A stretch of DNA of 64,000 bases from Homarus americanus (GCF_018991925.1 NW_024737068.1:11348676-11412675); one strand, 5' to 3'; shown: positions 1 to 18,539, numbered from the stretch's first letter. Notes: generated from the sequence alone by a model not told the origin. Made by a program: numbers and translations.

Positions 1-2125
1 TACTTAGTTAAATGCCGATAATCAAAGCTTTATTTAATTCACCCAAATATCTATTCTGACCGTGGAGGATTTGTGTCTTCGGCAACGAAATATTGACGAA
101 GGATCATAAGTTATCGAAATATTTTTGTCTGAATTGGCCGTCCAAACACACGTGTCGGCATCATACAGTAAACAACAGCAGTGGCGTCCTCGGCTGGCAG
201 TGAGCGTCCGCCTGGCTGTGTTGGCCTCCTTCAATGTGGCTGCTTTATGAACATGATGTTTACAGGCTTCAACCACTCATAGTCTGACTGGCCGGCTTCT
301 CTAACTGCATGTGAACACTATGGTGTGAACTAGATTAATTGTAAGAATGTCTTAAATAAAGAACGACTTTCCGGGTCATGCCACTGTGAGTTACATGCGA
401 AGGAACATGCAGAGAGAATGTCCAATGATCCTCACCGACTGAACCTTTTGCCTTTAAATCGCCTGAGTGAACAGTGAGAATTTTCCAACTGCCAACGTCA
501 TACAAACGAGTACGAGATAATGTGATTTTGTTTTCCTAAATTGTTTCCCAATCAACTTGTGGATCAAGTGAATAAAAGTAATTTTCCCTTATGTACAACG
601 TAGTGAGTGGTAGTTGGGCTCGACTACATACCAGCACCAACAATCTCGACAAAAATAACAATTGTTGAGACATCCAGTTTTACGAAAGTCATATATGTTG
701 GGTTCATATTGTTGTATCAGTACGAGGACCAAACATGTCATACAACTTTGTACAAGGCAAGAGAAATACATAAATTGGAGGCAACCGACTAAAATTCCCA
801 ACAGTGTGTAGTTTTATCTTGTGATTTCTCAATATAAGAATACCGGTGCACATATAACGATGATTTCCAATTCTTCACATATTCGACAAGCCTAGTTGTC
901 GAATCAATAAAGTTTAGGCCTATTTTAAATTACTCCCTCCTGTGGTAGAATACTGTCGATCAGGTGAGCAGTGAATTGTATTGACTACTGCAGCAAATTA
1001 GTTTTTCACCAATTTCTATCCTTAGATTGCAGTGTACTAAGTTACTGTAGTCCCTCCATCGGTTAACTTAATGTTTGATTAACTCGCAAACAACAAGAAA
1101 TAGCACCAGCTCCCTTACAGCAAGTGAAGTACTGTGCAAGCATTACTTGTCGTCTAGCTTCTGAGCCTTAAAGTATCAAGCCTAAATGAAAAATAAACCA
1201 TAAAAGAAAAGACCAGTAAAAAGTTGAATGCCGTGAGAGACATAGAACCTTTCATTTCCAGTTTATAGGCCCTAAATGTAGCCATGCATAGCACACTTAC
1301 AAGAAAGAGTCTGGGTTCATGCCAAGTACCTGTCACTGACCTGCTTTACCATGGAGAGATCAATCTAAGAATCAAGAAATACAAAATACAAATTATGCGT
1401 GTTTTCTAAATATAAGTTTATACATTGAGCCGATCTTTTCTTGTCTGAGGGTCACAGAGACCAATACTCTAAGTGGTGCTTTATGAGCCCGGCTACTCAC
1501 CATATCTGGGTTTTTTTCAGGTCAGGTTTCTTGGTCAACTGGACACTCCCTCTACAAACATTATATCACTTCTTAAAAAAAAACAATGAACTTTCGTAGA
1601 CTCAACGACACTACCTCATAGACGTGTTTACCACATATAACGTGTAAAAGGCTGCATGGGTGACAAACTTTGCTGTCACTAATATCGTTCACTGTATGGT
1701 TGGTGATCGAGGGTGCACTTCACTACGGCAGTAATTATAGCCTGTACAACAGCAGGGCACAGTTGTGTCAGTAAGAATTTCACGGAGATGTGAATTTTTC
1801 CACCTTCTGCTTGACGTTCTTGCCAGGGGCGTTCTCGGTGTGACGTCATCGCCGAGAGTAACCGTGAATTGCCCAGTAATAGCTTCGCTTTGTCAAGAAC
1901 CACTGCTAGGGGGCAGAGCAACTACTTGGGGGGAATCTGAGCGCAATTTTACAGTCGGGAAGCATTATACACTCACCTAAGAGTTTATATGCATAAAGAT
2001 ATCATGATAGAATGAACCCTTTCACAACCGCCTCAAGTACAGTCTTCAGGGAGTAGCTTGGTTTGAGAGATGGTTAGGGGATGTAGAGTTTGGCGGCGGG
2101 TGGGGAGTTGATGTGTACTGGAAAG
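1..2125. other. Unassigned AT-rich DNA
   Basis: No coding exon, RNA gene or transposon terminus could be recognised on either strand. Short ORFs are of chance length and unlike any family I know. The stretch near 1800-1930 is less AT-rich but shows no clear promoter or splice pattern. Confidence 0.5.
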
Positions 2126-2640
2126 CAGGTATGAGAGGGAAAGAGGGGTTGTAAGAGAGGGAAAGAGGGGTTGTAAGAGAGGGAAAGAGGGGTTGTAAGG
2201 GAGGGAAAGAGGGGTTGTAAGGGAGACAGGAAAGGAGAGGGAAAGAAAGAGTAGACGAGAACCGGAGGAAGGAAAAAGAGACAGAAAAGAAGAGACAGCA
2301 GGAAGAAGATAAAGACAGAGGAATGAGAGAGAGACAGGGAAGAAGAGAGACAGGAAAGAAGAGAGAGACAAAGGAAAGGGGAGAGATAGAGTGGAAGGAA
2401 GGGAGATAAATATATAGGAAGGATGGAGAAGGAAAGGGGTAGGAGGGAAAAATAGAGATAAGGTAAAAGGGAGGAAAAGAAGAATAGGAACAAAAACTGA
2501 TAAAGGAAAAGGAGAGGATAAAATGAAAGAAAAGGAAAGATGAAAAGATAAAATATTTAGGAAAAAAGAAACTCAATGTAAAAGAAAAAAGGAACACAGA
2601 AGAATTATATTAATGATGAAAATGGAGAGAGAGAGAGAGA
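2126..2640. repeat. Purine-rich tract with 22-bp minisatellite
   Basis: The plus strand is almost pure G and A for about 500 bases. At about 2131-2224 there are four near-identical 22-bp units of the form GAGAGGGAAAGAGGGGTTGTAA; after that the tract decays into irregular GGAAAGA runs and ends in a short (GA)n at about 2628-2644. Three long minus-strand ORFs here (up to 183 codons, Ser/Leu/Phe/Pro-rich) are products of the pyrimidine composition and are not genes. Confidence 0.85.
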
Positions 2641-2829
2641 GAGAATAAGATACGACAAATATGGTTGCAAAAAACCAAAGCATTTCACAAGTCCCTGAAA
2701 CAGATTACCGGTAACGAATACTGAACCTGACGACAAGTACAGCTGTCACAAAAACACACTTTCATTAGAGAGAAAATCTCATTTCTACTTTCATCAAAAT
2801 TCAAACTAAGCAAGAGAAAAATTTTTAAT

Positions 2830-4010
2830 TTCGGTGAGTGGGAAATGAATTTGTTTATATGGCTTTCGCCAGGCGAGATCTATTGGTGATCTGCTCTCCT
2901 ACTGCACCCATCTTTGGTCATCCTCTCTTAGGGATTATGGGGAAACTTTCGTCGTGGCCCTCGACATTTCCACAGCATTTGACAGGGTATGGCACAAGTC
3001 TTTGCTTTCTAAACTTCCTTCTTATGTCTTCTCTCCTCCATTTTTTTTCTAATTTCTAGCTTCCTTGAGAACCGATCCATGGCAGTTGTTGTCGAGGGAT
3101 CGATCTTTCACTCTTTCTCTACCAATAGTGGCGTCCCACAGGGTTCTGTTCTTTCACCAACTCTCTTCCTTCTTTTTATCAATGATTTACTTCACACTAC
3201 GACAAATTTTATCCATTCTTAGGCTGATGATTCAACTCTTCACTCTTCCTCACATTTTTCCCTTCCCCCTAATTCTCAAACTGATCAGTTTCTAGAGTTG
3301 ATATCATTTCATCTATCAATTCGGATTTGTGCAGCATATCCGAATGGGGAAGTAGAAATTTGATTAAATTCAATAGTAATAAAACACTGTGTTTACCAAT
3401 TTCACTTTCCAAAATAGATGATCTCCCACCAATCACATTTCAGGACGCAATCATTCTGCCAAATTCTAAAATAGATATGCTTGGCTTCACCATTTCCTCT
3501 AATATGTCATGGAAGCCACACATCCACAACATTGCTAAAGCTGCCTCCCGAAAGTTGGGAATGCTGTACAGATGCCGTAGCTACTTAACACCTGAGCACT
3601 TGCTTCAAGTTTATAAGGGATTCATTCGTCCCAACTTGGAGTACTGCTCTCATATCTGGGGTGGCTCTTCTGTCCATCTGTTAGATAGGGTGGAATCAAA
3701 GGTATTTTGTCTTATTAACTCTCTTCCTTAAGTTGATAATCTTTCTTCCCTTTCTCTTCTCCGCAATGTTGCTTCACTCTCTCTCATTTACAGGTACATT
3801 AACGGGCAATGTGGAATGCTCTGCCTTCTTCTGTCTCTATACTCATACAATCTGCCTCGTTCCAAAAGGCTGGTTTTCCGGCATCTTCTTGGTGTAGATT
3901 AATAGTCTTCTATCTTCTATTTATAATTTCTTTTTATTATTATCCCCCAGGCCCCGTTGTCGGTCGATGACCTGTGCCCGGGTGGCTATTCTCCGTAAAA
4001 AAAATCCCAT
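2830..4010 (+). mobile_element. Jockey-type LINE reverse transcriptase relic, 5'-truncated
   Basis: This is the back half of a non-LTR retrotransposon ORF2, broken across frames. The early part reads, across frameshifts, into RT palm motifs (about 2940-3000 and a GVPQGSVLSPTLF-like stretch near 3130-3170). The clearest part is 3327-3731, with the post-RT signatures MLGFTISSNMSWKPHI and YKGFIRPNLEYCSHIWGG. After a stop at 3729 the C-terminal region continues in another frame to about 3900. The 3' end at 3940-4010 has the CCCAGGCCC / GACCTGTGCCCGGGTGGCTA tail followed by an A-run. The same tail recurs at four other places in the window. The copy is dead, with several frameshifts and no endonuclease domain. 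Confidence 0.85.
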
Positions 4011-5285
4011 TTACTCATAGCGTTTAACCCATATCCTTTGTAATACAGGCAGTGTTGCTAACAGCTGTACTCCCTCAGTACTGTACAACAACTGCTGATA
4101 CGATATTAGTGCTTACCACACTGAGACACGAGACTGATAGCTCGCTGATATATATTACCTCGTAAACACCAGAAACTGTCATTGACTTTTGGTGTACTTA
4201 AGTCCAGAGTATATATAAACAACACCATATCCAACTGTGAATATGTCCACGATCGCATCATACAAGCCTCAATACAGGTAGAATGTTCGTCTGGCGTAGC
4301 ATTCATAAGACTGTCTATCATAAAAAGGATAAAGGAAGACGGGCAAAATGTTCGCCTGGCAGAATGATGTTACCGAGACGTGGAGGAGCGATTGTACGTT
4401 TGGTGTAGTTCCCATTATGTGTTTTAGGAGTGAATGTTCGTCTGGCTGTGGAGTAGCTTCCATTTGCATGTTATTGTGGAGTGGAGGAAAACACCATTAC
4501 TCATACTACAGGAATGCCACTGCAGGCAGAAGGTGGGGGTAACGTTCGCCTGGCTTAGCTCCAATAAAAATATTCTTGTATAGTGTAAAGGAACGCCAAG
4601 CTCGTGTCAGGAGAATACTATAACAAGCAGGTTGACGAACGTAGTTTCATCCAACTGGTTTTGACAGGGTGGACGGAAACGTCAGGTACTGTTATGACTC
4701 CTCGTGCTGGCGCTATTTCATTACGGCAGGGACAACGGGTATCAAATTCCCATTTGTAGTTCTGGTTTTACTAAATTGGTAAAAGCACAAGACTGGATTT
4801 TTTTTTTTTTTTATGAAAGGTCAGATTGGAGACACCAATTTAGCATTATATATCGGGGAGGGATATTGGTGTTTTGAGCTGAGTTACACGCGCCCATTTT
4901 AAGCGCAAATATGTAGATGAAATTTACAAGAGCGACATTACCCAATATTGTTCAGGGGTAGATTAACACTTTTTGGAAAACGGCTTTTCGAATATTGGGC
5001 TTTGTATAAACATAGTGTAAAGGATTGGCAGTATTTCTGTTGTCGCTAACGGCCTACACGGGATATACAGTGTTCACAACTCTAATACATTTTGATCCCG
5101 TTCACAGGACTTCTATCGAGCTTTTACTACAGGAAGGGTTTTCGGAGGCAAGGCTTCACAGATTAGAATATTAGAAGCGTCAATATAGAGGTTTTAATAC
5201 CTGGTGCGGCTACCGTTTTTTTTATAAAAAGTTCCATTTTTTTTCTGCAAATAAATCACTGTAGGTGCGCGTGATCCAGGTATAT
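4011..5285. other. Unassigned DNA with a degenerate GTTCGYCTGGC motif
   Basis: No gene recognised. The 11-mer GTTCGYCTGGC occurs at 4284, 4350, 4436 and 4544, suggesting a decayed tandem repeat of irregular period (66, 86, 108 bp). A T-run lies at about 4798-4812. Confidence 0.45.

Positions 5286-10020
<4,735 letters not shown>

Positions 10021-10103
<83 letters not shown>
10021..10103. repeat. (TA)n microsatellite
   Basis: About 41 uninterrupted AT units. Confidence 0.97.
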
Positions 10104-10105
<2 letters not shown>

Positions 10106-10289
10106 ATGAACTGACTGGTTAGGAGGTGAGGAGAACGTTTGCATAAGTAGCCAAATGGTTCAAGTTTCAGGTAGGCAGCCGCTCAGTTGGGGACAACATC
10201 CAAAGCAGCTAGACCAACACCCACAAATTACAGTGATATCCTTGTTAGCAGGAACAGAGTACTTCCAAGAAAGAGAGATTTCCGGGTTA

Positions 10290-10705
10290 TAAACTGACTC
10301 TCAAACCCGGAAAATGTCCCCCCATCCCCGGAATTAGTCTGGGTACTGGGAAAAGTTTCTCGGAATTTTCCTGAAACCGCACATTTTTTCACCCTTGGGA
10401 TTTATTTCCTGATCTGGAAAAAATGTGGTTTCCATAATTTTCTCGGAATTTTCAGAATTATACATTACTGCATCCTCAAAATTTGTTCCCAGATCCAGAA
10501 AAAATATTTGGAGTTTCCAGAAATTTTATTGGAATTGTCAGAAAACGCACCTGGTTTACAACCTCAGAATTTGTTCCCAAACCCGGAGAAAATTTTGGAG
10601 TTTCCAGAGGTATACTTGGAATGTTCTAGAAAATAAGACTGATTTTAGACCTCATATATTGTCTCCAAACCCGGAATTGAGAAAAATTTTCTGGAACATT
10701 TCCAA
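10290..10705. repeat. Ancient degenerate tandem repeat, period about 85-90 bp
   Basis: About five diverged copies can be followed. Each has a phrase like CAAACCCGGAGAAAATTTT, then GGAGTTTCCAGA, then GGAATTTTCAGAAAA with a variable spacer. Copies start near 10300, 10400, 10485, 10570 and 10660. The plus-strand ORF of 94 codons here (SFQKFYWN / SFQRYTWN repeats) reflects the tandem structure rather than a gene. Confidence 0.75.
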
Positions 10706-11553
10706 ATAAATTTATATTATGGCTGGTGGAGAGTTCTGGCTAAGAGAGACTCCAGTTAATGGAAAAATTACTCAACAAACAAACGCACCGCAACAATTTT
10801 ATCTTGAAGAAGACTACCCAAGCCATGTTCTTTAGAAGCCATATCAAATCATTTGGAGAAGATTCGCCTACAGGCTCTCCATGCTGGAATAACTCAATGG
10901 TATACCTTGACACACCCATTTACAAACAGCTAGTGTAGGATTACACATGTGTAATTCCAAGCCAGCACATACAGTACATGTTTTTTTGCCCGTTTGCCTA
11001 TCTATCTGTACCAGAGTGCATCTGGTACAGGAAGGGCAGTAAGCTCAAGGAAAAACTTGGAGGTAAAGGGCAAAACCCTGAGCCATGGATGTTGTTTGTC
11101 CCAGTGAGGTCAGGGACTTTACTGTAGGAGCCTCGGGTGCTAAAACTCTGCCGTTCGGGATTGAGCTGGGCTTCAGACTCACATAAATATCCGGGAATTT
11201 CAGGGCATCCACTTACCTGTTCCAGTGTCTCAGTGTGGCGATCCAGAAGGAAATTCCAATTGCACATTTGGCTCGCTTCCCTTACTTGAGGAGTTGGATG
11301 GAGTGTTTGAATTGTGATGTTCTGGATTAAAGGTCATTACCGTAGCTAACTTGCAACAAATTATGAATGCATGACAGTAAATAAATAAATAAAACTGTAT
11401 AAAATGTAAAACACATTGTAAAAGATCTCACGCGGTGGTGTGATCCCACAATATCTTCTCATCATTCAGAGAAAATGGCCCAGTTTACCATGAACGATCC
11501 TTATTCTTATCTGACAGGAGGAATCTCCTAATTAAGTCCAAACACACGTGCTT

Positions 11554-11556
<3 letters not shown>
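10706..11556. other. Unassigned DNA
   Basis: No gene or element end recognised. Confidence 0.4.

Positions 11557-11639
<83 letters not shown>
11557..11639. repeat. (TA)n microsatellite
   Basis: About 41 uninterrupted TA units. Confidence 0.97.
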
Positions 11640-11640
<1 letters not shown>

Positions 11641-11933
11641 TGTATAGCTCGCGACAAACTCTAACACATCAGAACCAAAATATTAAAAACAAATCCTAGC
11701 CGAGGGCAGATATTAAAGGCTGACGCAAACAAGTTACCTCGGGTTTTTTTTCTACCAATCTGGACCATTCTTCACGAATACGCTTTTTGACAATAACCAC
11801 AAACGGCAATTTATTTTGTTGGTGTTAATAAGGGAGCAGAGGACATATTAAGTTCTCTGGGAGATTTCGATGTTTTTACTTATTTGTATTGTGTGAACGA
11901 TGAATTTTGCTGTATCTTCAGCCTATATAAAGC

Positions 11934-12041
<108 letters not shown>

Positions 12042-12505
12042 ACAAAATAAACATTATATCTCTATCGCAAAAACAATATGAATACGTCAAAATCAGTTAG
12101 AGAGTTCACAAAACTATATGAATAAAAGTCCAAAGTGATCATCAACAATGAGCATAACTTTGGCAATTAATCAGAGCCTTAAATACCCGGAATGAATGAA
12201 CCATTACACCTGATGGATGAATAAATGACAAATAGGTAGGAAAAGTTAATATTGTCGACTGTTAAACGAAAACTCTTATTTTAACGTGAGTGATATATGT
12301 GCTTTGTTTGCTTTATGAGAACCGGGTGAAGTGACGTACTAATAATTCTTCTGAGCATGAGTAGTGCTCGTACAATATTATACACTGATTATAATGCCCC
12401 TGTACCTGTAAATATATACTGTATATAACTGTACTCGTAACCTATACCTGTACCTATATCAGTACCGTTCCTGCACTTATATCTGAGTCTGTGCTTCTAC
12501 TTGTA

Positions 12506-12699
12506 CAGTTGCGGAAATGTGTTCCTCCACCCCTTGTGGTAACTGTCACCAAACGGCAACGTCGCAGTAGTAGTATCACTGTTTATGAATGAATGGGTAT
12601 TGGTTGTGTAACGACAGCCGTGATTGGTGGATAGGTTTGCTATAGGTTAGCCGTTTGGAGACAGGTTACCGCAGGAGTAGGAACATATTTCTGCAACTG
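12506..12699. mobile_element. 194-bp MITE with TA target duplication
   Basis: The left end reads CAGTTGCGGAAATGTGTTCC. The right end, reverse-complemented, reads CAGTTGCAGAAATATGTTCC. The inverted similarity extends about 55 bp inwards to a shared CCAAACGGC. TA flanks both ends. The CAG start and TA site fit a Tigger/pogo (Tc1-mariner superfamily) deletion derivative. No coding capacity. Confidence 0.85.
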
Positions 12700-15118
12700 T
12701 ACCTGAGCGTGTGTATTTGCCCATATCTAACAGACAGCAATACTTATATAAATATGGGATTGTCTAAAAAGCTACTAAAATAAGAAAAGTTAAAGAAAAC
12801 CTTAGATATATTTGGCGATACTAACCTTCGACGTGAAAGGTCGAAGGTTAAAGTAAAAACATCAAGTCCCATTAACAAGCTTTACAATGGTGTCAGAATG
12901 AACTCTATCTTCATTAGGACCAGTTATGAACTGGTTTTGTCTTATATCAAGTTTTAACGGGGTAATTTCCCAGGACAGGATTACGACCAGAATTTTTTGA
13001 TTTCGTTCATTTTTTACACAGATGACACTAAAATGAATGTCTACGTGTTTTGTACGTGAAGAAATTATTTACCGTAAATACTCGCGAAAAAATCTGCCGT
13101 CACCGCGTGCTGTACAGTATGTTTGTTTACAACCGACCCACTTGGTCCAAGCACACACTCATGTTCCCCCCCCCACCCAAAAAAAAACGTAAAAATACAC
13201 CATGACGCTTCAACAGTTATTTTCATTGGTACCAAATATCATAATAGGTAGTTTCTGTTTAACATGGCTGGGGGTCCGGCTAGTAAGTTCGGTAAGGTTA
13301 GGTAGGTTCCTTTGGTTGGTTAAGTCAGGAGGTCAGGTTCTAGTAAATGTCGCCTCTTTTAAATACTTACTATAATGATAAGAACATCTGTTCTCGGATA
13401 CAAACAACGATCGCCCTTTCCTAAGGATCCTCTGGTCTCACCGCGAAACACAATTGTAAATGACGGTTGAGTGCAGTACAGGCCACCGGTTTTTTTGTGT
13501 GTACTGAATGTGTAATATACTGTACTGTACGTGTTGCATTTACAGTCCCTAACGGTCATCCACATCAAAACAAATGTTTCAGGGAAAGTCCTGAGAATAA
13601 CATTAGCAAGGGTGCAAATGTTAAAAAATTACCCATATTTCGTCTACATTACTCTACAGTATGTAGATACACTGCACACAATATTTATTACACTATAAAT
13701 ATAATTACAATGATCATTACTTACCGCGACGTTGGAGACCTGGAGAACAGTGGCTTTTGTCCGGGTGAATTATAATCGCCGATTAGTTATGGCGCGTGTC
13801 GACACATTTAAACTTAATATGTACCTGTTCAATGTTGCACAGCTGTGTCGTATGGAAGTAGTCTTCACAAGCCTGAACACTATTAAAGTACAGTTCTTGA
13901 TGTACACCGAACACAACAATGAGTTATTAACATTAAACTAGTGTAAATTGCGTACCAGTAACATTCCATTTAAATATCAATAGTTTATATCCAATAATGT
14001 TGACACACCACTCAAGGATTTCCTTATATCGTCATTAACACAAAAGTCTTTAAACAAATCACTAGCCACTATTTCTACCCACATTATTCATCATGCAAGG
14101 TGAAAGTTCAAAACATTTGATGATAATGCACTTTACATTTCAATGATAATGCACCAAATGATTCAAATGAGCACGCCAGTATATCGTCATTAAAACAATA
14201 ATAAAGCTTTACACTTGTCATTTAATCCTTATTTTCCATTCAAATTTCCCGTAATTTTTCACTAAAGCTCATTAATGATGTTGATAACGTTGTCATGAGT
14301 TAAATAATTACACTCCATAATCACCGAACAACAACACTCTACCCCGCACAGTGTCACATGGGCAACTGACGAGTAACTGTAGTGACCACTGACCAGCGGT
14401 GGCGGAGTGATACAATAATCAGGGCTCACTTGTCGAGCCGCCACGAAAACTAGTTCTAGAAATTTCTGATACAGGTACAGTATTCTTAAATTCATGTACG
14501 TACACCTTTTATGTATCCTACTGTTACTACGATTAATCTTTGTTTATGGCTGACTACTATGCTTATTATTTTTTTATACATCAGACAAACAAAATATCTT
14601 CAGTACATAAATTTCGTGTACCTTAACAAGGACGTCGATTGTCAATTGCTAACACGAGTCTTGGTGAGGGAAACACAGGATGTTCTGTTGTTATTTTTCA
14701 AAATATATACCGGGGAATAAAAACTTTACAATACTAGCGTGTGATATGTTGACCGAATTTGCTATTCCAAGTTTAAACAGTTTTCCCACAGCTGTTGTAA
14801 ACACAGAAGCAAAACAACATAACCAAGGCGGATGTATGATGACAACCTTTACAACACTCACAGTTAATGTTCTGCATAACAACAAAGGTCATAATCTAAC
14901 TAAAGGAAAATCACAAAGAAAATATCATAAACTTGGTAAGAATCATTCCCGTAAAATAAGGCGGGATTTTACCAGTAATCGAGGCATCACCTGGTAGCCG
15001 TTGGACACTGAACAATATATTCTTTTTTCGTGCTTCACTGTTCAGGGTGACTGTTAAAATATGTGGAATGTTACTTATACATTTATAATATTTTCGTTCA
15101 ATAAATTAAAGATTAAAT
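12700..15118. other. Unassigned DNA
   Basis: No gene recognised. Features of note are a C-run/A-run junction at about 13167-13188 and a moderately GC-richer stretch at 14330-14460 with no clear exon. Confidence 0.4.
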
Positions 15119-15400
15119 ACAGTAAACACTCGATATAACGGATCAATTGGGGAAAGGTGGCTCTTTAAATCCGAAAGTTCGTTATAGCTGACATTAAAAT
15201 ATTTAAGCCAGAAAATAAGAAAAAATACAAGTACAGTACTAAATGTAGCTGTATTTACCTTCCTGAGATTGAATCCTAATGATCTTGAGGTGGCCAGTGC
15301 TAAGTAACAACATTAACTACTGAAACACTTCACACTAGTACACTTTATACATAACATAGCACACTTTACACATGTTCGATAGGCCCAGTGGCGCGGTAAA
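15119..15400 (+). mobile_element. Single end of a Tigger-like DNA transposon
   Basis: A TACAGTAAACACTCGATATA terminus followed by AACGGATCAATTGGGGAAAG and GTTCGTTATAGC is typical of Tigger/pogo inverted termini (compare the related ends at 36.2, 39.9 and 48.6 kb). No matching second end was found nearby, so this is a truncated copy; the right limit is approximate. Confidence 0.55.
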
Positions 15401-17550
15401 GGCGAAATTCGGTCACTCCCGTTTATATATACATACTTTTATACATAAAATACCTGACAACCGCCCAGACTGTCTCCACTTTATAGAGTTGATGTATTGA
15501 AATTGTTATCTTGTTTCTCGTTACATAAAATATCCTTTGAATGATAAACTTAATTATGTTAGTTGAGACATTCAACTTTCTTATACCTTCTTTTTATGAA
15601 TTAATTGTCTGATCATTGCCTTACCCAGGTTTTCTTCCCAATACGGAGTCAGTAGGTTAAGCTTTCTCTAATTTTGAATACGAAAAAATACAGTATATTC
15701 GAATGTCTAAACTTACCCCCGTATTAGTAATTCACATGCTGACCTGTTTTTTACGTTCCATACTTGTAATACTTGAGCCCTGGGAAGTTTTCTCTGCATT
15801 AAGAAGTCAGAATATTGAACTTCTTTCTATCAGCTCTTTATGTAAATACCATGAAACTAACTACACTTTCTCCTGATTAGAAATTCACAATAACGCTATG
15901 CACTCTGGGTTTTTTCTTATATTTAACTTACTGTGATATTATGTACTACAGGAGGTGTACCCAGACGGTGTGTCTTATACATACAACCTTCACTAATTTA
16001 GTTCACCATGAAATATACAAGTTAACCCAGTCACTTAACCACTAGGGTCTAAATCACCTATCTCACAGAGGCTGGGTGTGATAGGTACCTCTCTCCCACT
16101 GTGGTCTGGGATGTTTTTCAACCATTTGGGTTTTCACAACAAGCGGCTCAGGATATCAGTGTTACTACAGTCTTTGATGATATACTGGTACTGTAACACA
16201 AGATATAAATCACTCATTCTTCCCTCAATGGTGAATCGACTTCGGCGATCAATGGACTGTCAGCTCAGTTCGTTTGCCACCCCATCATATTTTCCAACAT
16301 ATTATAGTGTGAACGTATTGAAGTTTCCTTCGTTTTCTCTTGACTAGGAACACGATGGCCGGTGCCCAGGTGGACGCCCAGGACCTTGCTGTAAGACATG
16401 GCCTCACCCTTCTTACTTTATATCATCTCCTTTATCTGCGCCTAACATCTCAGCTCAATACATTTTGGGTTGTATATTTCACACTCGCCTTTTATTTATA
16501 TTTTATATTATTATTCAATATTGTGTGCCCTAATATTAATAATTTTTTTTTCTTTCATTTTGTATTTTCTATTTTAAAGAATTTAACCAGATACTGTATT
16601 GTGATAAAGACATTACCCTTTACCACAAACCTGGATAAATTTTTTAACCATTGTGGATTCTCTTTATTTGGGAATGACATTGTGTGACTACAGGAAATGG
16701 TCGTATGTTTCAGGTTAAGAAAGAAAACGCGATATTTTTTTTTACCCTGGAAATGTTGGGGTATTACAGAAGACATATTATACTGAAATCACTACAACAT
16801 GGTGGGTATTTTCTTATATAAGTCATTATAGCAGAGACGTTGAAGAAGCAACTGTGAGTGTATGAGTTGAGCTGATCATTGCAGGGGGCGTCACAGGTTG
16901 AAGCTGGTACAGTAAGCTCAGAAAACATGTTATTTGTACAATTTGCTGTCACTTGGAGTTAAATCATTTATCTATCACGTCGTGTAGAAATCGTACATTT
17001 AGGAGTGTAATGTGATTAAATATACGAGAAGCTTTGTTAACGAAAACTCATTAGCATAAGGGAGTATGAGGTTGTAATTATATTCGTCAGAGGATACAGG
17101 GGTTAAGGTCACCTTTTGCCATTGTTACTGCGTATGTGTTGGGGCCAGATATTGAGTCCCGGCTATAGAGTTTTATTATACTTTATTAAGAATTAGATAG
17201 GTATGGAATGTTGTGCTTTATAAGTTTGATATGTGGGCATCAGTTTGTGGGCACATGGCGTGAAGTAACGAATGGATGCACACAATGTAACGGAGAAGTC
17301 GCTGGCAACTTGACGGCATCATAGCAGTATAAAATAAGGGAGGTGCGTGACTCAGGATCCTAACTTACATTATTCATCGAGTTGTTCGATTTAAAACTTG
17401 ATATTGTATATAAAATGAACTTTATGTATATCAAGAGATCATGGAGTGACGTTATTTATGTTCACTTAGTGAAACGCGAGATTTTTTTTTATCTTAAGTT
17501 CACGGGTAAATGGAGGCATACCATACCGTCATGACTATCCGTGGAAACTC
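15401..17550. other. Unassigned AT-rich DNA
   Basis: No gene, RNA or transposon end recognised on either strand. Confidence 0.4.
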
Positions 17551-17930
17551 ATGGCAACCTGTGGAGTAATGGTCAGCATGCTCGACTCGCAAGCGAGTGG
17601 ACACTGGTTCGATCCCTGGCAGAGTGAAACTATTGGCAAGTTTCTTTATGACTCTGTCTACCCAGCAGTAATTGGGAACCTGGATGTTAATCGATTTGCG
17701 GATCATTCGTATTTCGAGGCAATGGTTAAGCTAGTACAGTTGGCGAGTTGTCCGGTCTTCACAGACTATTCCTTGACACTGAGTCATGCAGGTCGTTAAC
17801 TCGGGGTGTGGTTGTTATGTTGGTGACAAATTCATGCCTAGGTGGCCCTAGGGCTGGTCATCCTCGATCTCGAGGGGCATCCATTATTATTAGTGTCTTG
17901 CGTAAATAAAAACGATCTCTTGCTCTTAGG
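17551..17930 (+). mobile_element. tRNA-derived SINE
   Basis: The head has RNA polymerase III promoter boxes: an A-box-like GTGGAGTAATGG at 17561-17572 and a B box GGTTCGATCCC at 17606-17616, spaced as in tRNA. An anticodon-arm-like CTCGACTCGCAAGCGAG lies between them. The flanks do not pair as an acceptor stem, so this is a SINE head and not a tRNA gene. The body contains CAGTAATTGGGAACCTGGATG, a phrase I associate with arthropod SINEs, and ends near GCGTAAATAAAAA. Confidence 0.75.
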
Positions 17931-18539
17931 AAAACTTCAAGTCCAGAGATCTAAATTTATTGTTTTGTGTGATTCTGTCTAATAGAATGTGGGCTTATTG
18001 TGTGTTAAGAGATCCCTTTCTCTCCTTTCACTCGGAAAATCATAAACTTCTCTCCAGCTATTAACATAAACTTCAAAACTGCAGTATTAGGCGTTTATTT
18101 CGTATCTGTTGCCTGGGCGACCTACAGAAATTAAATTTGTTTACTCATACAGATTCAATACAGCGAGTGAGCTCCTTTGTTTTCCTTTCTTCTTGTTTCA
18201 GGAGTGTGGGATATGTTGAGCTCTGGTGTTGTCGTTACTGATGGTTGGAATTTATGAATTAATGAGTATAAAATGTTACCGTAACATTCCCCGTGGGTCA
18301 CTACTACTACTACCACCACACTATCACGGGGTCTTCAACATTGAAGGCTATGAGTGTTATGTTGTACTTCTGAAGAAAGTTTTCCCCCTTTCTTCCCTTT
18401 GACTTTGAATTCAATATTTCAAGTGATTTTTGTGTCTTGTTTTGATCCCTCAGTGGAAGGAAAATCTTTGAAGTTCGCAGCAAGAGGAGTTGGTTGTGAT
18501 AATATATAGAAAGATGTGTTATTTGTTGGTTTCATTTGT
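17931..18539. other. Unassigned DNA
   Basis: Nothing recognisable. Confidence 0.4.

Noticed and set aside
2033..2597. Overlapping minus-strand ORFs of 112-183 codons
   Set aside because: Produced by the polypyrimidine composition of the minus strand; Ser/Pro/Leu/Phe only.
15119..15400. Complete MITE
   Set aside because: Only one terminus found; no matching inverted end within the next few hundred bases.
17551..17625. True tRNA gene
   Set aside because: A and B boxes are present but the acceptor stem does not pair and a SINE body follows.
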